Assembly (NCBI GenBank): GCA_002361155.1
Contig: DERZ01000022.1
Location: 1-5,578 of the forward strand
Length of the DNA: 5,578 nucleotides
From: Porphyromonadaceae bacterium UBA3327
GTDB taxonomy: Bacteria; Bacteroidota; Bacteroidia; Bacteroidales; Muribaculaceae
Direction: 5' to 3'
This document shows positions 1 to 5,578 of this stretch, in pieces. The first letter of the stretch is position 1. Every line of letters starts with the position of its first letter. The notes under the pieces were generated by a model. It saw only the letters and a program-made list of their open reading frames with translations. It made no database searches and was not told the DNA's origin. Both the position numbers and the translations under genes were made by a program.

Positions 1-2348
1 GCGTCCTCATAGTTGTAACCTTTCCAGGGCATGAATGCAACCTTGAGATTGCGACCGAGCGCGAGTTCACCTTTCTCGGTGGAATATCCCTCGGTGAGTA
101 TATCGCCCTTACTTACCCGCTGTCCCTTGGAGCAGACGGGACGGAGGTCGATGGTGGTTCCCTGATTGGTGCGACGGAACTTCGGCAGCCTGTATTCCTT
201 TACCGCAGACTCGAACTGCACGAATTCCTCGTCCGGGGTACGGTCGTAGCGGATACGGATCACCGTGGCGTCCACGTACTCGATCACGCCCTCTCCTTCG
301 GCCATCACCTGAGTGCGGGAGTCCCGTATAAGCTGACCCTCGATACCGGTTCCGACGATCGGAGCCTCACTGCGGAGCAGGGGGACAGCCTGACGCATCA
401 TGTTCGATCCCATCAGAGCGCGGTTGGCATCGTCATGCTCGAGGAAGGGGATGAGAGACGCGGCTATAGAGGCAATCTGTATGGGAGCCACGTCCATAAG
501 CTGAAGTTCCTCGGGAGCGACAATCGGAAAGTCGGCTCCGAGACGGGCCTTGACGCGGTTGCGCACGAAAGAACCGTCATCGTTGACCGGAGCGTTGCCC
601 TGGGCGATGGTGTTGCCCTCCTCTATCTCGGCAGTCATGTAGACCACATCGTCGTTGCTGAGGTTCACCCTGCCGCCTTCCACCTTGCGGTAAGGAGTCT
701 CGATGAATCCGAGATTATTGATGTTGGCATAGACGCACAACGATGATATCAGACCGATGTTCGGTCCCTCCGGGGTCTCGATCGGGCAGAGACGTCCGTA
801 GTGGGTGTAGTGCACGTCGCGCACCTCGAAACCCGCACGCTCACGCGACAGACCGCCGGGACCCAGGGCCGAAAGACGGCGCTTGTGGGTGATTTCGGCC
901 AGAGGATTGGTCTGGTCCATAAACTGCGACAGTGCGTTGGTGCCGAAGAAAGTGTTGATCACCGCCGAGATCGTCTTGGCGTTGATAAGGTCGATAGGCT
1001 TGAACACTTCGTTGTCGCGCACGTTCATCTTCTCACGGATGGAGCGCGAGATACGCGCGAGTCCGACGCCGAACTGATTGTAGAGCTGCTCGCCGACAGT
1101 ACGCACCCTGCGGTTGCTGAGGTGGTCGATATCATCCACATCGCTCTTGGCGTTGATAAGACCAATGAGATACTTGATAATCTCTATTATGTCCTCGCGG
1201 GTGAGAACCTTCACGTCCATCGGAGTGTCGAGACCGAGTTTCTTGTTTATGCGGTAACGGCCCACTTCTCCGAGGTCGTAGCGCTTCTCGCTGAAGAAAA
1301 GGCTCTGGATTACCTCGCGTGCGGATGCGGCATCCGGCGGCTCCGCGTTGCGCAGCTGCCGATAGATATAGCTGACCGCCTCCTGCTCGCTGTTGGCGAC
1401 GTCCTTCTGAAGTGTGTTGAAAATTATGCTGTAGTCCACGGCGCTGACATTCTCCTTCTCCAGAAGAATAGTCTTGACACCGCTTTCCAGTATCTGTTCC
1501 ATGTTGTCTTCCGTGACTTCGTTGCCACGGTCCACCACGATTGTGTTGCGCTCATAGGTGGATACCTCGCCGGTATCGGGATCAACGAAATCCTCAAGGC
1601 TGCTCACCATCACACGGCCCGCCAATTTGCGGCCGATCACAGCCTGAAGATTGGAGCGGGTAACAGTTATTTCTTCGGCGAGGTCGAAAATCTCGACTAT
1701 ATCCTTGTCCGTCTCGAACCCGATGGCACGGAGAAGAGTAGTGACCGGTAGCTTCTTCTTCCGGTCGATGTATGCGTACATCACATTGTTGATGTCGGTT
1801 GCAAACTCGATCCAGCTCCCGCGGAACGGGATGATTCGTGCCGAATAGAGCTTGGTGCCGTTGGCATGCACGCTGTTACCGAAAAACACACCTGGCGAAC
1901 GGTGGAGCTGCGATACGACAACGCGTTCCGCACCGTTTATCACGAATGTACCCTGTTCCGTCATGTATGGAATCAGGCCGAGATACACGTCCTGGATGGT
2001 GGTGTCGAATTCCTCGTGATCGGGATCGGTGCAATAGAGCTTCAGCTTCGCCTTGAGCGGCACGCTGTAGGTGAGCCCTCTCTCGAGACATTCCGCGATG
2101 GTATAGCGGGGCGGGTCGATATAATAGTCGAGAAACTCAAGAACGAAGTTGTTACGGGTGTCGGCAATCGGGAAATTCTCCGCGAACACCTTGTAGAGCC
2201 CCTGATTCTTGCGTTTTTCCGGTGGAGTGTCAAGCTGCAGGAAATCCCTGAACGACTTAAGCTGCACGTCAAGGAAATCAGGGAAAGGCAGCGGATTTTT
2301 AATCGACGCGAAGTTTACACGCGGTTTTTCGGTTAAATTTACTGACAT
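1..2348 (-). CDS. rpoB: DNA-directed RNA polymerase subunit beta (5' part, cut by window edge)
   Basis: Beta subunit of the core RNA polymerase, which forms one side of the active-site cleft with beta'. The start is ATG at 2348-2346 ([13 protein letters not shown]). An uninterrupted frame of 782 codons then runs off the left edge, so the C-terminal part is missing; the family in Bacteroidales is about 1270 residues. Visible segments are the N-terminal protrusion/lobe region, the rifampicin-binding cluster around residues 469-495 ([20 protein letters not shown], then KRRLSAL), the fork/D region [17 protein letters not shown] at about 518-534, and PWKGYNYED at the edge. Its last E-D corresponds to E. 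coli E813/D814 near the active site. Rifampicin-contact residues equivalent to E. coli D516, H526 and S531 are all wild type (D478, H488, S493). It sits 249 nt downstream of rplL behind a candidate attenuator. The upstream bases are A/T-rich with no Shine-Dalgarno. Identification is certain. Confidence 0.98.
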   Translation of the reverse strand, partial: MSVNLTEKPRVNFASIKNPLPFPDFLDVQLKSFRDFLQLDTPPEKRKNQGLYKVFAENFPIADTRNNFVLEFLDYYIDPPRYTIAECLERGLTYSVPLKAKLKLYCTDPDHEEFDTTIQDVYLGLIPYMTEQGTFVINGAERVVVSQLHRSPGVFFGNSVHANGTKLYSARIIPFRGSWIEFATDINNVMYAYIDRKKKLPVTTLLRAIGFETDKDIVEIFDLAEEITVTRSNLQAVIGRKLAGRVMVSSLEDFVDPDTGEVSTYERNTIVVDRGNEVTEDNMEQILESGVKTILLEKENVSAVDYSIIFNTLQKDVANSEQEAVSYIYRQLRNAEPPDAASAREVIQSLFFSEKRYDLGEVGRYRINKKLGLDTPMDVKVLTREDIIEIIKYLIGLINAKSDVDDIDHLSNRRVRTVGEQLYNQFGVGLARISRSIREKMNVRDNEVFKPIDLINAKTISAVINTFFGTNALSQFMDQTNPLAEITHKRRLSALGPGGLSRERAGFEVRDVHYTHYGRLCPIETPEGPNIGLISSLCVYANINNLGFIETPYRKVEGGRVNLSNDDVVYMTAEIEEGNTIAQGNAPVNDDGSFVRNRVKARLGADFPIVAPEELQLMDVAPIQIASIAASLIPFLEHDDANRALMGSNMMRQAVPLLRSEAPIVGTGIEGQLIRDSRTQVMAEGEGVIEYVDATVIRIRYDRTPDEEFVQFESAVKEYRLPKFRRTNQGTTIDLRPVCSKGQRVSKGDILTEGYSTEKGELALGRNLKVAFMPWKGYNYED

Positions 2349-2425
2349 TGGGTGATATATTGGAAAACCATTTCTGTTTCGGACTTGTTGTCTGAGAGCA
2401 GACGCGTCCGGATGCCTTTACGGGC

Positions 2426-2458
2426 AAAAAAATCCGAGCACAAATCGTGCCTTCGGAT
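2426..2458 (-). terminator. Intrinsic terminator/attenuator upstream of rpoB
   Basis: On the minus strand, ATCCGA (2458-2453) pairs with TCGGAT (2437-2432), and GCAC (2450-2447) pairs with GTGC (2441-2438). A 2-nt bulge separates the two helices, and the loop is GATTT. The 3' arm runs directly into seven T (2432-2426), the first of which is in the stem. This is a standard rho-independent terminator shape. It lies 77 nt before the rpoB start, inside what should be one transcription unit, so partial (attenuated) rather than full termination is expected. Confidence 0.75.
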
Positions 2459-2525
2459 GTGAAAATTTCCTAAAGACGGTTAATCATGCCTTACGCGCAC
2501 CGCGCGGACCGCCCCCGTCCGAAGG
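2450..2525 (-). promoter_or_regulatory. Candidate antiterminator pairing competing with the rpoB terminator
   Basis: On the minus-strand RNA, CCUUCGGA (2525-2518) is perfectly complementary to UCCGAAGG (2457-2450), which is the 5' arm and bulge of the downstream terminator. Forming this 8-bp helix would block the terminator. The upstream segment can instead form CGGAC (2521-2517) with GTCCG (2509-2505) around a G-rich 7-nt loop, which would release the terminator arm. Three mutually exclusive pairings of this sort are the usual plan of a transcription attenuator. The pairings are read directly from the sequence; the switching behaviour and any ligand or protein signal are inferred. Confidence 0.5.
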
Positions 2526-2535
2526 AGGATATGAA

Positions 2536-2582
2536 CACAAATAGGTTAAGGGCGCTCGAAAGGCGCTCTTAACCCATTTGTG
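2536..2582 (-). other. Long imperfect hairpin just downstream of rplL
   Basis: An inverted repeat of 20 paired positions encloses a 7-nt loop (CUUUCGA in the minus RNA). In that RNA it has one G-U wobble (2575/2543) and one A-C mismatch (2567/2551); the rest are Watson-Crick pairs. It begins 15 nt after the rplL stop codon. No U-tract follows on either strand, so it is not a standard intrinsic terminator. Likely roles are a 3'-end stabiliser for the ribosomal-protein mRNA or a double-strand RNase processing site. In E. coli the rplL-rpoB spacer is also cut by RNase III, but equivalence here is inference. Confidence 0.7.
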
Positions 2583-2597
2583 GGATAATGTCTGGTC

Positions 2598-2972
2598 TTA
2601 TTTGAGCTCAACCTCGGCACCAGCCTCTTCGAGCTGCTTCTTCAGGCCCTCTGCCTCAGCTTTGGGAAGGCCTTCCTTGATAGTGTTGGGAGCGCCGTCC
2701 ACGAGTTCCTTAGCCTCCTTGAGGCCAAGACCTGTAAGTTCCTTGACGAGCTTCACAACAGCGAGCTTGCTTGCGCCGGCAGCCTTGAGGATCACGTCGA
2801 AGTTGGTCTTCTCCTCTGCTGCGGGTGCGCCGGCTACGGGGCCTGCGGCCACTGCCACTGCGGCTGCGGCGGGTTCGATGCCGTACTCGTTCTTGAGAAT
2901 CTCGGCGAGTTCGTTGACTTCTTTTACTGTCAGGTTAACAAGCTGTTCTGCAAATGCTTTCAAATCTGCCAT
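2598..2972 (-). CDS. rplL: 50S ribosomal protein L7/L12
   Basis: Acidic stalk protein of the large subunit, present as multiple dimers on L10. It recruits and stimulates the GTPase factors EF-Tu, EF-G, IF2 and RF3. At 124 residues it has normal family length. It shows the standard three parts: an N-terminal helical dimerisation domain (about 1-33), an Ala/Pro/Gly-rich flexible hinge (about 34-54, with runs of alanine), and a globular C-terminal domain (about 55-124) carrying the factor-binding helix [15 protein letters not shown] (81-95). The start is ATG at 2972, in a strongly A-rich region without Shine-Dalgarno. It follows rplJ by 34 nt, as expected for the stalk pair. It is the last ribosomal gene before the structured rpoB leader, which fits the need for L7/L12 in excess over the other products. 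Confidence 0.99.
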   Translation of the reverse strand: MADLKAFAEQLVNLTVKEVNELAEILKNEYGIEPAAAAVAVAAGPVAGAPAAEEKTNFDVILKAAGASKLAVVKLVKELTGLGLKEAKELVDGAPNTIKEGLPKAEAEGLKKQLEEAGAEVELK

Positions 2973-3006
2973 TTTCGTATCTATTTTTTATTTTTTTAAA
3001 CTTTGG
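2973..3006 (-). promoter_or_regulatory. AT-rich translation initiation region of rplL
   Basis: The 34 nt between the rplJ stop and rplL start read, on the minus strand, as A/T almost throughout, including TTTAAAAAAATAAAAAATAG, and end ACGAAA before ATG. There is no Shine-Dalgarno. An unstructured A-rich upstream region is known to favour initiation in Bacteroidota and fits the several-fold higher synthesis that L7/L12 needs. It could also hold a promoter, but I see no TAnnTTTG motif, so a translational role is the better reading. Confidence 0.5.
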
Positions 3007-3528
3007 TTATTCTCTGTTGGAGAGGGTCTCGAGTATGCCGTGAATCTTGCCGGCACCGCTCTGGAGAGCGCTGATCACGTTCTTAGCAGGCGACTGCAGC
3101 AGAGCCACAACGTCGGCGATAAGTTCGTTCTTGCTCTTGATATTCGCGAGGGCCTCCAACTGCTCCTCGCCAATGTATACGGATTCCTCCACGAAGGCTC
3201 CCTTCAGCATGGGGAGAGTGTCGTTCTTCTCACGGAACTGCTTGATGAGTTTCGCGGGCGCGTTGCCGACGTTGCTGAGAAGCAGCGTGGTCTCGCCGTG
3301 GAGAAGGTCGTAAAGACCTGAATAATCAGTCTCGCTTGCCTCGAATGCCTTCCTGAGAAGAGTGTTCTTCACACAGAGCATCTTTACGTCGGCACCGAAA
3401 CATGCACGGCGCAACTTGCTCGTCTTCTCGGCGTTGAGGCCGGACGTCTGGGTCAGGTACACACAGCTGTATTCCTTCAGCTGCTCGCCGATATGGGCGA
3501 TAATCAATGCTTTATCTTCCTTTTTCAT
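3007..3528 (-). CDS. rplJ: 50S ribosomal protein L10
   Basis: Base of the ribosomal stalk: the N-terminal globular domain binds 23S rRNA beside L11, and the long C-terminal helix carries the L7/L12 dimers. At 173 residues it is slightly longer than E. coli L10 (165). Recognisable blocks are VKNTLLRKAFE (about residues 53-63), KGAFVEESVYIG in the middle, and the helical C-terminal stretch with SPAKNVISALQSG and GKIHGILETL. The start is ATG at 3528, 20 nt after the rplA stop, with AACAGAA before it and no Shine-Dalgarno. The short gap leaves no room for a separate long L10-binding leader like that of E. coli; any L10 feedback site would have to lie within rplA or act elsewhere. The gene is intact and the product call is certain. 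Confidence 0.98.
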   Translation of the reverse strand: MKKEDKALIIAHIGEQLKEYSCVYLTQTSGLNAEKTSKLRRACFGADVKMLCVKNTLLRKAFEASETDYSGLYDLLHGETTLLLSNVGNAPAKLIKQFREKNDTLPMLKGAFVEESVYIGEEQLEALANIKSKNELIADVVALLQSPAKNVISALQSGAGKIHGILETLSNRE

Positions 3529-3548
3529 TTCTGTTCGGTGTTTAAGGA

Positions 3549-4244
3549 TTATTCAGCAACCGACTTGGGATCGACCTTGACGCCGGGACCCATAGTGCTT
3601 GAAAGATAAATGCTCTTGATATATGTGCCTTTTGATGTGGCGGGTTTCAGCTTTATCAGCGTGCTGATGAATTCCTTGGCGTTGTCGCGCATGGCGTCGG
3701 CAGCAAACGATACCTTGCCGATCGAAGCGTGCACGATACCGGTTTTGTCGACCTTGAAATCAATCTTACCCTGCTTCACCTCCTTGACGGCCTTTGCAAC
3801 ATCCATGGTTACGGTACCGCTCTTGGGGTTAGGCATAAGTCCGCGGGGGCCGAGGATGCGGCCCAAGGGACCGAGCTTGCCCATCACAGAGGGCTGCGTG
3901 ATGATCACGTCGACATCTGTCCAGCCTTCCTTGATCTTCTGCAGATATTCATCAAGGCCGACATAGTCAGCACCTGCTTCCTTGGCAGCAGCTTCGGCAT
4001 CGGGGTTGCAGAGCACAAGCACGCGCACCTGCTTACCGGTACCGTGAGGAAGCGAAACCACGCCGCGTACCATCTGATCGGCCTTGCGCGGATCAACTCC
4101 GAGACGGACATCGATATCAAGCGATGCGTCGAACTTCTCGAAAGAAGCCTCCTTCACCTTTTCAGCAGCCTCATTGAGTGTATAAGCCTTCCCGGGATCA
4201 ATCTTCGATAAAGCCAACTTTTGATTTTTTGTCAGTTTTCCCAT
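3549..4244 (-). CDS. rplA: 50S ribosomal protein L1
   Basis: Protein of the mobile L1 stalk, which helps release deacylated tRNA from the E site. In many bacteria it also represses its own L11-L1 mRNA. At 231 residues it has normal length (E. coli 234). It opens [16 protein letters not shown]. The L1 family signature is clear: [19 protein letters not shown] at residues 122-140, followed by [13 protein letters not shown], in the two-domain L1 fold. The C-terminal part contains [21 protein letters not shown]. The start is ATG at 4244, 14 nt after the rplK stop, preceded by ACGAAA, the same six bases that precede the rplL start. The tight spacing to rplK supports translational coupling of L11 and L1. 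No frameshift or oddity is seen. Confidence 0.99.
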   Translation of the reverse strand: MGKLTKNQKLALSKIDPGKAYTLNEAAEKVKEASFEKFDASLDIDVRLGVDPRKADQMVRGVVSLPHGTGKQVRVLVLCNPDAEAAAKEAGADYVGLDEYLQKIKEGWTDVDVIITQPSVMGKLGPLGRILGPRGLMPNPKSGTVTMDVAKAVKEVKQGKIDFKVDKTGIVHASIGKVSFAADAMRDNAKEFISTLIKLKPATSKGTYIKSIYLSSTMGPGVKVDPKSVAE

Positions 4245-4258
4245 TTTCGTGAAGATTT

Positions 4259-4702
4259 TTAAATGTTTTCAGGGAACGCTCCTTTCACGGAGACACCCAT
4301 GCTTCTTGCTGTACCAGCTACCATACGCATGGCAGACTCCAGGGTGAAACAGTTCAAATCCGGCATTTTGTCCTGGGCAATTACCTTTACCTGCTCCCAT
4401 GTGATCTCTGCCACCTTGTTACGGTTCGGCTGCGCGGAGCCGCTCTTCAATTTGGCGACTTCCTTGAGCTGTACCGCCACCGGAGGAGTCTTGACTATGA
4501 AGTCAAAGCTCTTGTCGGTGTAGTAGGTGATTACGACAGGAAGAACTTTTCCGGCCTTATCCTGGGTGCGGGCATTGAATTGCTTGCAAAATTCCATGAT
4601 ATTGATACCCTTCGAACCCAGAGCGGGACCGACTGGAGGGGACGGGTTGGCTGCTCCGCCCTTAATCTGTAATTTGATCTGTCCAGCAATTTCTTTTGCC
4701 AT
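4259..4702 (-). CDS. rplK: 50S ribosomal protein L11
   Basis: Binds the GTPase-associated centre of 23S rRNA (helices 43/44) at the stalk base. It is needed for factor-dependent GTP hydrolysis and for ribosome sensing in the stringent response. It has 147 residues (E. coli 142). The N-terminal domain carries [20 protein letters not shown] (residues 19-38), with the proline pair P22/P23 that is a known site of thiostrepton-resistance mutations; both are present. The C-terminal rRNA-binding domain runs from about residue 75 to the end and includes GTARSMGV. The start is ATG at 4702, with A-rich TAAGTAAAACA before it and no Shine-Dalgarno. It lies 70 nt after nusG, the widest gap between ribosomal-block genes apart from the rpoB leader, and is closely followed by rplA. 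Confidence 0.99.
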   Translation of the reverse strand: MAKEIAGQIKLQIKGGAANPSPPVGPALGSKGINIMEFCKQFNARTQDKAGKVLPVVITYYTDKSFDFIVKTPPVAVQLKEVAKLKSGSAQPNRNKVAEITWEQVKVIAQDKMPDLNCFTLESAMRMVAGTARSMGVSVKGAFPENI

Positions 4703-4741
4703 TGTTTTACTTAGTTTAATTGGTTTAAGGTCGAGTTCATA

Positions 4742-4758
4742 ACGACGCCATGGCGCGT
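4742..4758 (-). promoter_or_regulatory. Small hairpin in the nusG-rplK spacer
   Basis: In the minus-strand RNA, ACGCGC (4758-4753) pairs with GCG-CGU (4748-4746 and 4744-4742), with a bulged U at 4745 and the loop CAUG. The core is a perfect 10-nt DNA palindrome, CGCCATGGCG (4746-4755). The position, just upstream of rplK, is where L1 binds to repress the L11-L1 mRNA in E. coli. I cannot show that this hairpin carries the L1 recognition features, so a regulatory role is a guess from position. Confidence 0.3.
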
Positions 4759-4772
4759 AACATCACCCGGCA

Positions 4773-5330
4773 TCATTCTCTCTCGACCTGCGAATTTTCC
4801 AACTCCAAATCAGTGCCGCGGCCAAATATCTTGACCTCGACCTTGATTTTCTTTCTTTCGGGATTAACCTCCTTGATCACTCCGCTGAAACCGCTGAACG
4901 GCCCGTAGGTCACTTTCACGGGTTCACCGACCACGAATATTTCCTCCGTGTCGGCAACTGGTTCCAGAGCCTCGTCGGCCGCGCCCAGCATTCTTCTCAC
5001 CTCGCTTTCGCGGAGGGGCATCGGATCACTGTTCTTTGCCCTGCCGCGCAAAAAATCAATGACATTCGTGGTGTTCCGGAGTTCATATTGCACTTCGCCT
5101 GTGAGTATGGCTTCGATAAAGACATACCCCGGGTAAAGATTGCGCTCCTTCAGCACCTTCTTGCCATTGCGCGTGGTGTAAACTTTCTGCGTGGGAATCA
5201 AGACTTGTGTCATATAGCGGCCCAGATCCGTGTTCTTGATTGCGGCATCGAGAACTTCCTTGACCTTTGCCTCCTTCCCGGAAATGGCACGCAACACGTA
5301 CCACCCCTTTTTTAATTGAGCGTCAGCCAT
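4773..5330 (-). CDS. nusG: Transcription elongation/antitermination factor NusG
   Basis: Binds the RNA polymerase clamp to modulate pausing and processivity. In well-studied bacteria its C-terminal domain contacts Rho or ribosomal protein S10. It has 185 residues (E. coli 181). The NGN domain spans about residues 8-118 and opens KKGWYVLRAISGKEAKVKE, with LYPGYVFIE at 65-73. After an acidic linker comes the KOW domain at about 131-185, with VGEPVKVTYGPFSGFSGVI at 134-152 and the IFGRGTDLELENSQVE end. The start is ATG at 5330, 21 nt after the secE stop. The domain set is that of housekeeping NusG, and the secE-nusG-rplK context separates it from the specialised NusG paralogues (such as UpxY) that sit at capsule loci in Bacteroides. 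Confidence 0.98.
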   Translation of the reverse strand: MADAQLKKGWYVLRAISGKEAKVKEVLDAAIKNTDLGRYMTQVLIPTQKVYTTRNGKKVLKERNLYPGYVFIEAILTGEVQYELRNTTNVIDFLRGRAKNSDPMPLRESEVRRMLGAADEALEPVADTEEIFVVGEPVKVTYGPFSGFSGVIKEVNPERKKIKVEVKIFGRGTDLELENSQVERE

Positions 5331-5351
5331 TGAATTCCGCGTTTTGAAAGT

Positions 5352-5543
5352 TTAAAAATTGATACTGTAGATTAATTCCATCAGCAAAGAGAAAATCTTG
5401 TCAACTGCCCAGACAAAAACCGCCAGTATAACGGAAGCTACCAGCACCAAGACCGAGCTGTTGACCAAGGCTTTCTGAGATGGCCAAGAAACCTTATACA
5501 CCAATTCGTTATAAGATTCCTTTATATCTTTGATTAATTTCAT
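5352..5543 (-). CDS. secE: Preprotein translocase subunit SecE (short, single-span form)
   Basis: Membrane subunit of the SecYEG protein-export channel; it clamps the two halves of SecY. I take ATG at 5543-5541 as the start (MKLIKDIKESYNELVYKVSW), giving 63 residues, the usual size in Bacteroidales; E. coli SecE has 127 residues and three spans. An amphipathic N-terminal helix leads to the conserved KVSWPS at 17-22. One hydrophobic transmembrane segment follows at about residues 28-54. A GTG at 5561 in the same frame would add six residues, but it lies inside the tRNA acceptor end, so it is rejected. The CDS begins 12 nt after the tRNA CCA and no Shine-Dalgarno is present. It is probably co-transcribed with the upstream tRNA and released by tRNA processing. 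Confidence 0.95.
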   Translation of the reverse strand: MKLIKDIKESYNELVYKVSWPSQKALVNSSVLVLVASVILAVFVWAVDKIFSLLMELIYSINF

Positions 5544-5555
5544 TTCCGTCTGGTT

Positions 5556-5578
5556 TGGCACGGGAAGAAAGACTCGAA
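5556..5578 (-). tRNA. tRNA-Trp, 3' end only (cut by window edge)
   Basis: The minus strand at the right edge reads TTCGAGT (T-loop, 5578-5572), CTTTC (3' half of the T-stem, 5571-5567), TTCCCGT (3' acceptor strand, 5566-5560), G (discriminator, 5559) and an encoded CCA (5558-5556). This is the exact spacing of a tRNA 3' end. The anticodon is outside the window. Tryptophan is inferred from the G73 discriminator, the acceptor sequence resembling Bacteroides tRNA-Trp, and the well-conserved tRNA-Trp/secE/nusG order. The 5' acceptor strand, expected to read ACGGGAA, would confirm the structure. Confidence 0.88.

Larger units (their letters stand above)
2349..2597 (-). promoter_or_regulatory. rplL-rpoB intergenic leader with several RNA structures
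   Basis: This is the only long gap without a gene in the window. Read on the minus strand it contains, in order: a long hairpin next to the rplL stop (2536-2582); a G/C-rich block with two small hairpins, CGGAC/GTCCG (2505-2521) and CGCGC/GCGCG (2494-2506), which overlap by two bases; an intrinsic terminator (2426-2458); a small GTCTG/CAGAC hairpin (2390-2403); and an A/T-rich approach to the rpoB ATG. I see no convincing Bacteroides-type promoter (TTTG and TAnnTTTG at the right spacing) and no protein-coding gene. The layout suggests control of read-through from the ribosomal genes into rpoB. That function is inferred from structure and position only. Confidence 0.7.

Noticed and set aside
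801..1751. A plus-strand open frame of 316 codons
   Set aside because: It lies wholly antisense to the intact, highly conserved rpoB frame, and its translation resembles no family I know. It results from codon bias in rpoB.
2470..2487. Minus-strand five-codon ORF (M-I-N-R-L-stop) just before the rpoB terminator, a possible leader peptide
   Set aside because: It is too short to carry evidence, has no run of a single amino acid codon, and short ATG-to-stop frames are common by chance. The RNA pairing alone explains the region.
2349..2535. A separate rpoB promoter in the rplL-rpoB spacer
   Set aside because: TTTG occurs on the minus strand near 2441-2444, but no TAnnTTTG follows at the right distance. 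A weak or non-standard promoter cannot be excluded.
2531..2572. Plus-strand 13-codon mini-ORF (ATG AAC ACA ...) with AAGGAGG just upstream
   Set aside because: The Shine-Dalgarno-like match looks good, but Bacteroidota scarcely use it. The ORF falls inside the hairpin arms, and its bases are better explained by the minus-strand RNA structure.
2578..3321. A plus-strand open frame of 247 codons
   Set aside because: It runs antisense across rplL, the spacer and most of rplJ. Its Ser/Ala-rich start is the reverse complement of the Ala/Lys/Glu-rich L7/L12 codons.
5544..5561. GTG at 5561 as the secE start
   Set aside because: It overlaps the tRNA acceptor end and discriminator. The ATG at 5543 gives the normal family N-terminus and length.
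1..5578. CRISPR array, insertion sequence, prophage or other mobile element
   Set aside because: No repeated spacer-like units, transposase-like proteins or terminal inverted repeats are seen. The whole window is an unbroken housekeeping operon.

Overview
The window is a slice of a conserved transcription/translation locus from the order Bacteroidales (phylum Bacteroidota). All genes lie on the minus strand. In transcription order, from high to low coordinates, they are: the 3' end of a tRNA (tRNA-Trp by synteny and acceptor sequence), secE, nusG, rplK (L11), rplA (L1), rplJ (L10), rplL (L7/L12) and the 5' 782 codons of rpoB, which runs off the left edge. The phylum call rests on four things: the tRNA-Trp/secE/nusG/L11/L1/L10/L12/rpoB order with a short single-span SecE; protein sequences typical of Bacteroidales; the lack of Shine-Dalgarno sequences; and A-rich start regions. 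The balanced base composition would suit a Muribaculaceae-like gut lineage, but that is only an inference.

Region by region: 5556-5578 is the tRNA T-loop/acceptor end, with an encoded CCA. secE follows after only 12 nt and nusG after a further 21 nt. A 70-nt spacer with a small hairpin separates nusG from rplK. rplK, rplA and rplJ are tightly packed (14- and 20-nt gaps). A very AT-rich 34-nt spacer precedes rplL. The only long non-coding stretch is the 249 nt between rplL and rpoB (2349-2597). Just after the rplL stop it has a long stable hairpin without a U-tract. Further on is a good intrinsic terminator hairpin with a 7-U tract (2426-2458), whose 5' arm is perfectly complementary over 8 nt to an upstream segment (2518-2525). 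That segment can instead form a third hairpin. This is the layout of a transcription attenuator set between the ribosomal stalk genes and the RNA polymerase beta gene.

Functionally, SecE belongs to the SecYEG translocon and NusG couples RNA polymerase to its regulators and to the ribosome. L11, L1, L10 and L7/L12 build the stalk and L1 arm of the 50S subunit, where elongation factors bind and tRNA exits. RpoB is the RNA polymerase beta subunit. Co-transcription links ribosome and RNA polymerase supply, and the rplL-rpoB spacer is the natural place to lower rpoB relative to the very abundant L7/L12. The protein genes are ordinary and intact. The candidate attenuator is the part most worth a second look.
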